DNA from: Parelaphostrongylus tenuis
Lineage: Eukaryota > Nematoda > Chromadorea > Rhabditida > Metastrongylidae
Assembly: GCA_019055375.1 (NCBI GenBank)
Contig: JAHQIW010004394.1
Span: forward strand, 1 to 64,000
DNA: 64,000 bases
Reading direction: 5' to 3'
In this document: positions 11,001-19,377 of the stretch, piece by piece
Numbering within the stretch: the stretch's first letter is position 1
Layout of the letters: each line of letters opens with the position of its first letter
Program-made: the position numbers and the translations under genes
Notes under the pieces: model-generated
The model's input: only the letters and a program-made list of their open reading frames with translations
What the model was told of the DNA's origin: nothing
Database searches by the model: none

Positions 11001-14000
11001 AACTTGTAGAAAACCTAATAGTACCATCCAGAACTGATATTTTAAGTTTGACAGGTGTGAAGCATTACCAAACGTAAGGCGTCTTCCAACCGTCCTTCTA
11101 TTATGGCGCATCTGATATTCATACGAGCGTCCAAGTTTTTGATGTCATCCTTTGGCAGTTCCAATCCAGACTCCTGACATAGCAATTCTGCTGCCTTAAC
11201 AAGTAGGTTAAGAACTACGAGTGAGGTAATCAATAACAATAAATATGACATTTTGCCACAAATATCTGCTAAAAGACCGACATTACCTCCCTGTAACCCT
11301 CCGATATGAGATAATCCACTATGAGCTTTCCCATTTCTTGTGATGATGGGGTACTTTCACGCTTAGCTGAAAGCATTATGCATAAGAGATATTACACAAA
11401 TATTATTAAGCACTTGTTAGGTAACGCAAAAGATTTATCTTTTGGCACTTTATTGATGCGTCTTCACAATGTTTGTCTCATTGTGCAAATCCCCGTATTA
11501 GCATTCAGTTCGTCTTTTGTCTTCTTCTTGAACGCCATTAAGTAGTGTCTTAGCGCACTCGGCCACTGTGCCCAAAAAGATCAAATATACCTGGCAGTTA
11601 TTTTTGAGCCCCGCAAGTCAGTGGTCTATCAAAGAGGGCTGACTTATAGAGCCCAATGCCAGATATGATATATTAAATAAGCTAGCCAAACAACCGAGGT
11701 AAAACACTCTGTGTTCGGTGATGATTTCACTAGACATAGAGTGCAAAACGTTCGTCGTCGCTAACTCCAAGTGTGGGACTGGAGCTCCCACAGAGATTAG
11801 CAAAAAACACGAGAAAGGGTAACTGACCGACTGACGAGATCGCAAGATCGAAACACGTGTATCGGGCTCTATATCAGCCCTCTTTGACAGACCACTGACA
11901 TGCGTGGCTCAAAAGTGATTACCAGGCATATTGAAATTTGAGTTGTAGTCTTAAAAACACTCATAACGAAAGATTAAATATATTATTAAATTGTGCTTTA
12001 GTGGATCCATGTGAAGAACCACCACCAGAGGCTGAATTTGCGATCAACTACATTTAGAAACGAAATGAAAATTGAAAGACTTTTCAAGAGATTGCACGTC
12101 ACAGGGACTTTAACCTCGCATGTATTGCATATTAAAAGAATTATGATTCTGCTAAAGATCCGTAAGACCACCGTATCTTGTCCTCAAGATGTGAACTCAG
12201 TACAAACAATGCTGATACTACTTGGTAACATGGGGGTGGAAAGGATACGATAATAATATCCGCTTCTATTGCTCAATAACATTTGATGACTTCTTAACAG
12301 AAACATGCCACATAATAACGGATCATCTTATGTAAATAACCCCAATCCTATCCATACGCAACGTATACTGCTTTTGAAGTGCTGGGTAAAAGATAAAAAC
12401 TAAAATAGAACTCTCGGGGCTTTACATTGACTCGCGGTGGCCTACCGATATACAAAGTCACTGCTGCTATCCTCCAAGACAAGTCTGTTACCAATTCATT
12501 CACCCCAGAAGGGTGGAAGGCTTGGTGAGCTTTAAACCTGGGATAGAACCATCGACTACCGATTGAGAGACCATGTCTGCATTATGTAGCACCTCCAACC
12601 ACTGCGCGGTACGCACCCCTGTGTAGGGGGTATTTGATTGAGTTTGGACCATAAACGAACGTATAATCCCAAGATGTGCCTAGATCTAAATGATGATTAC
12701 CCATCCCCGTTCTACCCAAGTGATACACATCTCTGTGAAGCTAGAAATACTCGTGAAAACGAGAACTGATATGTTTCTGGATTTCAACAGTATGTTGACC
12801 TATCCTGTGAATGATGTGTAAGTACAGAGGAGGTGATTCAAATATAAATCACAAATCAGTAATTTACACCTAGCTTTTCAATAGTAAAAATTAAAAATTC
12901 ACAAATGAGAAGTGGATGAATGCCGCTTCCACAGTTCTCGCCGCAAACGTTCGAAAATCAACATATGACGGAAATGAGGTCACGACTAATGACTACGTGC
13001 GAAAACTGGAACAAGGAAACGCTTGAAGGATACCATTATGGTAAACAATAATTAAAATATAAGAGCCAAAGTAGGAGGGTATACGGCGCAGTGAACAGAG
13101 GTGCTCTGTATCGTTCACAAGGTCCCTGGTTCAATTTGCCGCTCATGTCATTAAGCCAGCCATCCTTCCGGAGTGAGTAATTTGGTGCCACATCTGTCTG
13201 GGAGAATAAGCAGCACTAAGATGATACAGCGGTAGACCACGGTGAGTCACTGTAAAGGCCAGATATGTATTCACTCACCTCAAACAAAGTTAAAAATTAG
13301 ATAAATGCATGACGCATCCTCAGGGATTGATTAACATCAAGCTAATCTTTCAGCTTTGACGAGCAAGATGGAAAGTTGGACTCATAGCGATAAGCAAGAC
13401 AATGCGCAAAGTCAACGTGATTGCTAATTAGCCTCACTACAGGAGAGAACGAGCAGCATGGCAGCTTACGGAGTCCATGATGTATAATAAAGTACGGAAA
13501 ACACACCGATTTCTTACTCAACTCTAGGGCACCCTGTGATACTCGTTCAAAACAACAGGATGAGAACAGGAAGAAATCCAGGAAACGCTACCAACTTAGC
13601 TGCATTGTAACCTCAGCTATCCTTCAACGTCAACTTATAAGAATACAGGTTTTATGATATGATGTTCCATGCTTACTCAATAACTTCGACACATTAATGA
13701 TCCGTCTTCACAGTGCTTTTTTTCCACTGTGCGAATCCCAGAACTTCTAGCATTCAATATGTTTTATCGTCCTAATCCTAAACGTCGTAGAATTGTGGTT
13801 GAGCACGCCTCTTTGCGATCTCGAGGATAGCCCATCTAAAGCGTCTCGTACGGTGTTTGTTGCTGACTACCGGAGAGTGCTGGGTGGGGAGGATGAGATG
13901 TTTGGCCACTGCGCCGCGACGGTTATCACAACCACTCAGCCAGGGCTTCAACGTTTACCCAATACAGAACTCTTTGAGGGAAATCCAACGAATCCTCGCT

Positions 14001-17000
14001 TTTTCAATGACCAATACTGGGGAAAAAAGAAGACGAGCTTCTGAGAACTCCAAAACAGTCGCATGTCAGGTTATACGCACATCTTCGATGAACGATAGAA
14101 TTGTGTCCACACGTTGAAAGCATTCGAATTAAACGACGTATATTCTATAAATTCATTTCAAATGTACTTCCAGTTAACCTTTACATACCTGAGTACCTAT
14201 CACGACATGCCGGCAAAAAATGGAATTATTGAGAAATATTTAAGGAAACTAACGCTTGGTGATTTCATCAGTAACGTCGCTGAGACTCGAAGAATCATTG
14301 GAGTCGTCCTCAGACGAATCGTGTGTAGTATCCGATGCGATATCGTCATTCTAAACAAAAGGACGAGCTATCCCATACTTATAAGACAAAATTCATGAAA
14401 ATAAACGGACCAGAGGAGCTGTAAAAGACACTTTGATCTACGCACTCACATGGGAGGAATACGCGAACGGGTCTTCATCACTGGTCGAATGGTCATCGCC
14501 GTCACCACGTGCCACTACTTGTTCAGGCGGCACGTCCACAACGTCTCCTCTCGAGGGATCGGATGCTGCCACGCTTACTACCGGAGGACCATCTGGAAAA
14601 AGTATTACCACTATAAGAAATACACATACACTACGTAAATTCTTTATTATACTGCTTTCCAGCAGTACCACAATATTATAAACATACATCTGAGATTGTT
14701 AAATAATATGCAAAGCCAATACGTGGAGTACTGTGCAAAAACGTTTGCGTCAGCCGGGATTCAAACCCAGATCCCACTCTTTCTGGGAGCGTATGCTGAC
14801 CGTTGCACTACTGACGCTCGTTGTTGCACAGCACTCTTATTTACGCTATTATGCGTTGTCTGCCAACAGCCAACCGTCGACGGTCTGGCGGGGCAGCCGC
14901 TATCGGCATTGAACCCACTTGTGTTGACAGACATTGGATATCGATAATGAGTCTAAATGCTTTCTATTTTGACTACCACTTGCAGTGGTATGATCTTTAT
15001 ACTATACCCAATATGTGGAGTACTGTGCAAAAATGTTTGCGTCAGCGGGGATTCGAACCCAGATCTCACTCTTTCCGGGAGCGTATGCTAACCGTTGCAC
15101 TAGCGACGCTCGTTGTTGCACAGCCCTCTTAGTTACGCTATTACAGTACTTTTGCACAGTACTCCACATATTGGGTATACTATAAAGATCATACCACTGC
15201 AAGTGGCAGTCAAAATAGAAAGCGTTTAGACTAATATGCAAGCATTCGACCTCATGCGGGAGTTGAAACCGGGTTTCAGCTATACCTGAGGCGCATACTA
15301 CCACTACACCACAAAGGCCACCGCTCTGCTACCACTTATTTCAATAAAACCTTTAAAAACAAAATAAAATAAAATCTTTAGCTACTGACAGCTACGTTAT
15401 TTACAACGAAAAAAGGCAGCAAAGCAGTGGACTCGGTTGCGTAGTGGTAGCACGCGTCCCAAATATGAGTAAAACGCGGAGTTCTCCCTCCTCGCTGGGA
15501 CCGAATGTTCCGTATACCACTCAAGGTTCTTGAACATGTATGTGTATTATCACACAAACTTGCAGTACTATGAGTTAATGAAAAGATAATTTCATGGCGA
15601 TCTACAATTTGACATGATTACCACTAATTACGCCGCCTACCACCATCGAGGAAGGTGTCCTAGTAGATTCTAATTTAAAAATATGCTGAAATTCAATGAA
15701 ATATCACGTTAAATGGCCAAGACACCTTGCTTACACATGCGACTGGTACGATTATAATTAATACAAGTATATCTCAACGACGTATCTTGTTTAGATGACG
15801 AGACGTTGGTGATGGTCTATATAGTGGTAGTCGCACTGGCATATGTTCGATGGCTGAAGTCTCAGGGACATAGCAAATCGTCTGCTCCTGAGTCTGGATG
15901 TTGGCTATATTTGAATATTTGAATGTCTCGGCGGTTTGTTATGGTCACCTCAAAAATCCCGCCAAGGGCAGATCAGAATTCAACGAGGAAAAGGCGCGAA
16001 ACCTCGCTTGACAGGGACGCATTCGCTCTTCCGATTCACTTGAGAGTTTTCAGCGACTGTCCAGAACACTTCAGGTGTTTTGTCAGTTAATGTTAACGCT
16101 AAGTTTTCAAAAATCAGCCGCAGTACGAATGCATCACTATCAAGCGGGTCTTCGCGCCTTTTCTTCGTTTCATCTTTTGACCTGATCCAAGCGACATATA
16201 AAGGATCCGGCCGAGTCGTTGAAACCTCCATATACAACCTACGTCCAGCCTCTTACAGCGAAGGTGAGTCGCCGAAACGCCGGCCATCGAACTGCTACTG
16301 ATATTACTGCTATTGTCAACTTTGTACCGGCTGATCAAGGTAAGTCTAAGAGTTATTTAAAAGCTTAGGTCTCGGCAATCTTAAGACTATGCCTGGTTCT
16401 CGGAAGGTTTTTTTAACAAGCTGTAGTAGCGAAAATAAATATGCCCCACATTCGCAGTGCTCTGTTTATGTAGCTAGAGTCATTGGAGTCTGTGGATGGG
16501 TTTCTACCAGCCCTTTCGGGACTATGTAATCACCTAATCCACGTCTCTAAAGCGAGCGTGCCAACGCTGGACATCTGCTCCATCTCCTCTTCAACCCTAA
16601 CCCCCAGCGTGGAAACGCATTTGATGTGTTATTATGTTTCTATCGTCTTACTTTCGATATGCCACCCAATCATTTTTGAGCCACGCATATCAGTGGTCAG
16701 TCGAAGAGGGCTGACTTATAGAGCCCGATACACGTGTTTCGATCTTGCGATCTCGTCAGTCGGGCAGTTACCCTTTCTCGTCTTTTGCCAATCCTGTGTG
16801 GGTGCTCCAGTCCCCAAACTAAGAGTTAGCGACGACGAACGTTTTACACTCTGTGTCCAGTGAAATTCTCACCGAACACAAAGTGTCGTACACTCGATTG
16901 CTCGTGGCTGGCATATTTAATATACCATATCATTCGTTTCGAGTGTTTTTATTAAGACCACAGCTCAAATTTCAATATGCCACCTCATCATTTTTGAGCC

Positions 17001-18094
17001 ACGTATGTCTTTTAAAGAAGGCTGACTTATAAAGGCTTGTAGGACCGTCTTATTGTTATTTCTCGATACTATGTTATCTGCAAACATATTATGTTGTCAT
17101 AAGTAGGAAAATAACAATTATACAATTAAAATAATACAATAATACCTTCAATAAGTTCCCACTCTAGGGTTAGAGGTATATATGAGGTGAAGCAGTATCG
17201 CGACGCTGGGGGTTAGAGACGAAGAGGAGGTGGATTTACAGTCCCGAAAGAGTTATATTATACTCCTACTCATTTGAGAGCACAAATGTCGATGATTCCG
17301 AAGACTATGTTTGGTCCTAAGGAAGGCCATTATCGTGAGTTACACGAGTGCAAGCAAAATCACGTACTCATACTCGAAGTTTTCTTCGTACATAAGAGTT
17401 ACATATTTATATGTATATATATATATATATATATGATATATATATATATACATATCCAAAATATATATAAGTGCGTAGAGAAGATTCTGGGTTATTAGAG
17501 TGATACAAGAAACCTAGAAATTTTTCCGGAACGAAGCAAAATCCCTCTTATAGAGCAAAATTTCCACCGCCGCGCTTGTGAAAATCGATTGACGACTGCC
17601 GTCGGCAAGGGCAAGGCAGCAAGGGTCCAAGGCCGATTTCCGCGGACCCATGGGCGTGTCTAACGACTCCACCTCCCCGACCCCGACTGCAGCTACTTTT
17701 CGTTTCAAAACCCTCAGCTAAGTTTTGGAAATGATCCGAGCGCTGTGCTCTAGCATATTGCCTGCTCCTTCTTAGTGCTATGTGTGCAAGTGTGGTATCA
17801 ACATCAAGAAACAGTAATCAGTACGCTGATACAGAACGCACGCGACATTCCAAAACTTAGCTTTGGGTCCTGCAACGAAAATTTGGCCTCCAAACGGTGC
17901 AGAGGAGGTGGGGTCCTTTGACACGCCCCTGGGTCCACGGAAGCCGGCCGGTTAAAGACATCTGCTGTCTTCTAAATCGATGTATTTGAAATAGAAAACT
18001 CATAGCAAAAACCCATACCTGGCTCGGGAGTGGTGGAGCGTGATGAGTCGCTATATACAGCGCTACTTCCAGAATAGGACGACGACGAGGACAT
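8036..18094 (-). CDS. GID8: GID8/TWA1-like CTLH-complex scaffold protein (8 exons)
   Basis: Role (family knowledge): GID8 is the LisH-CTLH-CRA scaffold subunit that holds together the CTLH/GID E3 ubiquitin ligase. Exons on the minus strand, in order: 18094-18019, 14592-14450, 14350-14254, 11366-11287, 11194-11069, 9424-9333, 9203-9038, 8281-8036. All have GT/AG ends and the phases join without a break, giving 341 codons plus TGA. Residues 1-115 are Ser/Asp/Glu-rich and of low complexity. The LisH motif follows (MGKLIVDYLISEGYRE then AAELLCQESG, about 117-142), then CTLH (NLDARMNIRCAIIEGR; VRFHLMQQNLIEMIRR, about 150-207) and CRA (FALLAFEKPSESPFGKLL; LEALLRMIVWAQKQL). Vertebrate GID8 is about 228 residues, so the N-terminal extension is unusual. 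The C-terminal 35 residues diverge. The start is chosen because the ATG lies six bases after a TTTGTAG acceptor and no upstream in-frame exon is seen. The introns hold foldback elements and SINE-like repeats. Confidence 0.92.
8383..8690 (-). repeat. Family C SINE-like copy in GID8 intron 7
   Basis: Read on the minus strand, the copy has the family C tail words (GGATCCGCAAAATAT, GAGGAAACGAATGGAATGC). On the plus strand the head end shows CTGCATCACTAACCACTGG, the complement of a box A-like TTAGTGATGCAG. It lies between exons 8 and 7 of the GID8-like gene. Confidence 0.5.
9425..10284. other. Lower part of GID8 intron 5, nothing recognised
   Basis: A 68-codon open frame on the minus strand (9729-9523) has no similarity that I recognise and no splice context. 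The rest is AT-rich intron sequence. Confidence 0.4.
10285..11035. repeat. Foldback element with arms of about 155 bp in GID8 intron 5
   Basis: The left arm (about 10285-10445) and right arm (about 10878-11035) are inverted copies. Both contain GTAGTCATTTGATAGCCCGA (the right arm as its complement), ACTAGAGCAATAAAC and a TCTATATAA block near the inner end. The loop (about 10446-10877) holds no transposase that I recognise. The element lies wholly inside the intron between GID8 exons 6 and 5, ending about 30 bases from exon 5. Confidence 0.8.
11588..11975 (-). mobile_element. Hairpin repeat family E (copy 1), MITE-like
   Basis: The inner inverted repeats are TTTTTGAGCC...GTCAGTGGTCT...AGAGGGCTGA near 11603-11645 and their complement near 11866-11912. 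Outside the right arm is a conserved tail: ACCAGGCATATTGAAATTTG then an AAACACTC...CGAAAGAT end. Between the arms is a family-specific middle (for example GACTGGAGCTCCCACAGAG). Related copies occur at about 16655-17045, 21525-22062 and 61683-61825. No coding sequence for mobility is visible, so it is presumably moved by an enzyme encoded elsewhere. Confidence 0.75.
11976..12409. other. GID8 intron 3 sequence, nothing recognised
   Basis: An 80-codon plus-strand open frame (12011-12253) shows no family resemblance and no splice framing. It lies inside the intron between GID8 exons 4 and 3. Confidence 0.4.
12410..12640 (-). repeat. Family A SINE-like copy in GID8 intron 3
   Basis: Reversed family A: on the plus strand ACTCGCGGTGGCCTACCG, then TCCAAGACAAGTCTG, then ACCTCCAACCACTGCGC, which is the complement of the box A-like head. 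The tail lies at the 5' side. Confidence 0.6.
13080..13360 (+). repeat. Family A SINE-like copy in GID8 intron 3
   Basis: The head TACGGCGCAGTGAACAGAGG and the box B-like CTGGTTCAATTTGCC are followed by the family words TCTGGGAGAATAAGCAGCAC, GTGAGTCACTGTAAAGGCC, ATGCATGACGCATCC and CAGGGATTGATTAAC. Confidence 0.65.
13690..13960 (-). repeat. Family C SINE-like copy in GID8 intron 3
   Basis: The plus-strand words GCGAATCCCAGAACTTCTAG, CGATCTCGAGGATAGCC and ACTACCGGAGAGTGCTGGG are complements of words in the family C copy at 43690-43910. The head lies at the high-coordinate end. Confidence 0.5.
14718..14850 (-). repeat. tRNA-like repeat, family D (single module)
   Basis: On the minus strand this contains a tRNA-like unit with the T-arm word GGGTTTGAATCCCGGC and 3' end CTGACGCAAA. 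It is a near copy of the module at about 15013-15143 in the adjacent hairpin. The first bases (GTGGAGTACTGTGCAAAAAC) match the arm of that hairpin. Confidence 0.6.
14951..15232. mobile_element. Hairpin element: 82-bp near-perfect inverted arms around a tRNA-like core
   Basis: The left arm 14951-15033 and right arm 15150-15232 are inverted repeats with about three mismatches; both contain the word CTTTCTATTTTGACT and its neighbour CCACTTGCAGTGGTATGATC. The core between them, read on the minus strand, folds like a tRNA: GCGTCGC near the 5' side, TGGGTTCGAATCCCC as T arm and GACGC closing the acceptor stem. It lies in GID8 intron 1. A tRNA scanner may call the core a tRNA, but the repeat context argues for a mobile element. 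Confidence 0.8.
15233..15325 (-). repeat. tRNA-Gly-like SINE head, family B (copy 1)
   Basis: On the minus strand: TTGTGGTGTAGTGGTAGTAT (box A-like, tRNA-Gly type), then CCCGGTTTCAACTCCCGC (box B-like). Related heads are at about 15425, 25232, 43558, 48308 and 51428. Confidence 0.55.
15425..15600 (+). repeat. tRNA-Gly-like SINE, family B (copy 2)
   Basis: The head GTTGCGTAGTGGTAGCACGC and later words CGAATGTTCCGTATACCACT and CTTGAACATGTATGTG match the copy at 48308-48440. From 15601 to about 16650 I see no gene; it is intron 1 of the GID8-like gene. Confidence 0.55.
16655..17045. mobile_element. Hairpin repeat family E (copy 2)
   Basis: From about 16673: TTTTTGAGCCACGCATATCA, CAGTGGTCAGTCGAAGAGGG, then GAGCCCGATACACGTG. 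The middle matches copy 1 in reverse orientation. From about 16934 the conserved tail appears reversed (CGTTTCGAGTGTTTTTATTA), followed by a second partial head at about 16988. It may be one full copy plus a second truncated copy. Confidence 0.65.
17403..17472. repeat. TA microsatellite
   Basis: Runs of TATATATA with short interruptions, in intron 1 of the GID8-like gene. Confidence 0.9.
17632..17950. repeat. Foldback element with arms of about 100 bp in GID8 intron 1
   Basis: About 17632-17733 and 17845-17950 are inverted copies. Shared words are GGCC(G)...TTCCG(C/T)GGACCCA, GGGCGTGTC and AGCTAAGTTTTGGAA. The arms are unusually GC-rich for this window. A 64-codon minus-strand open frame overlapping it is treated as fortuitous. 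Confidence 0.7.
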
Positions 18095-18100
18095 CCTGCT

Positions 18101-18102
18101 CT
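18101..18102 (-). promoter_or_regulatory. Possible spliced-leader (trans-splice) acceptor of the GID8-like gene
   Basis: On the minus strand the sequence ATGTTTGTAG ends six bases (AGCAGG) before the start codon at 18094. An acceptor this close to the ATG is the usual arrangement for spliced-leader trans-splicing in nematodes. It could instead end an intron of the 5' UTR. Not tested against RNA. Confidence 0.5.
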
Positions 18103-18149
18103 ACAAACATATTATTTAAAAATTAGAAGGCCACATCGCTGATTAGAAG

Positions 18150-18231
18150 AAAGCGTCGAGGTAAGGTATCGAACCGACGTCTGGCTCTCTGAACACCGCA
18201 GCACTAACCACTGCGCCACCCGTTCCCTTGA
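18150..18231 (-). repeat. tRNA-like SINE head (family A type), close to the GID8 start
   Basis: On the minus strand: GGGTGGCGCAGTGGTTAGTG (box A-like) and GTCGGTTCGATACCTTACC (box B-like). It lies less than 150 bp upstream of the first GID8 exon, inside the interval between the two divergent genes. Confidence 0.55.
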
Positions 18232-18450
18232 GTGGATGTTCACAAGAAATAAGAAAGAAACATAGCAGAACTTACGTCGTATTCCAAATCTAAGCAGCCA
18301 CTCTTACAGCAGTACACAGAGTGAAGAATGAGGAATTATTATACGTCAAAATAGTGCGTTGTCTGAGCTGTGCCCATCCACATCGAATTTTACGTCTGTC
18401 ATATTATCTTGGAAATTTCTGTTATCCTTCGTGATTTTCGACGTTTTCCA

Positions 18451-18634
18451 GGGAATACGAATGGATTTCAATTCGTGGGCTGGACAAGGATATTCTGGAT
18501 GTCATCGGGAACGACGAAATTTTGCGGAACTTGATCTCACGACCTTCTTTTTCGACGGTCCGCAACGATGCACTTCGCCATCTTGTTTCCCTTCAGAGCG
18601 TTCAAATCTCGACTTACTTTACTTAAGAAATTCT
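18451..18634 (+). CDS. Possible coding exon of unknown gene, between GID8 and NUP214
   Basis: After a good acceptor (CGTTTTCCAG, ending about 18451) the sequence stays open for about 60 codons in a frame reading EYEWISIRGLDKDILDVIG and on through ILRNLISRPSF, then stops with TAA. Composition (Asp, Ile and Leu alternating) looks protein-like. A second frame also starts with ATG 14 bases after the acceptor, as a trans-spliced gene might. I do not recognise either product. It could be a 5' exon of the NUP214-type gene, a small separate gene, or chance. No matching donor was identified. Confidence 0.3.
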
Positions 18635-18696
18635 GTCATTCAATAAGTCCGGTAAGAAGCGCATCTATTACTAGAATATCCCTTCCACGTCGGAGA

Positions 18697-18985
18697 GCGC
18701 GTGGCGCAGTGGCTTAAGGTGCTGTGCCACCACCGATCGGTCAATCGATGCTCGGGTGTTCAAGCCAGCGCCTAAGACTCACCCGCCTCCCATCCCTCCG
18801 GTCGTCTCGTTTCACCAGCCTCCCAACCCTCCAGATTCGTTTTTCGTTACCGGACTTGTTTGGGAGGATAACAGCACTAATTTGGCCGGGAAATATTTTG
18901 GCCGAAGTAAGTAAGCACCGCCAGTTGTGTAGAGGGCAAGGATGCATTGGAACAGCTTTAGCGACCTTACGAGTGGAGGCCAATG
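18697..18985 (+). repeat. Family A SINE-like copy between the divergent genes
   Basis: The head CGTGGCGCAGTGGCTTAAGG is followed by TTTGGGAGGATAACAGCACT and GGCCAATGCATGG. Open frames of over 100 codons on both strands here are by-products of the repeat. Confidence 0.6.
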
Positions 18986-19377
18986 CATGGAGGAACCTTT
19001 GGGCATCGATCGACGCCGAGAACTTCATTTCCTTGGCCTCTCCATATCGTCCGTTTTCTATCGGTCTCATCTCGATTTTTTACTTCCATGAGTGATTTTG
19101 AACCTATTTATTGATGTTTATTGATTTTTCGTGTTCAATTGGATGTTTATTGATTATCGATCGATGTGTAGATTGATCTTCTAGTTTATCGGGACCGGCT
19201 GGTCTGCGTGTGGATGTCTGGAAACTTTGCGGTAGGATTTTTTTTCTCTTAATTAATGATTGACAGGATGAATTTTTTTGGACCAATTTCTCTTAAATTC
19301 AGTGTTATCCGTCGCCATCGACGTCCCTCTGTCTCGATAACTTTCGATCAACGTCTCCTCCATCGCCTCACTTTCAG

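Noticed and set aside
14696..15304. Overlapping open frames of about 100 codons on both strands
   Set aside because: They run through the tRNA-like hairpin repeats; repeats of the same peptide arise from the duplicated module.
16483..16863. 126-codon plus-strand open frame
   Set aside because: It overlaps hairpin repeat family E copy 2 and has no protein-family features.
18741..19095. 109- and 123-codon open frames on opposite strands
   Set aside because: Both lie on a family A SINE-like copy.
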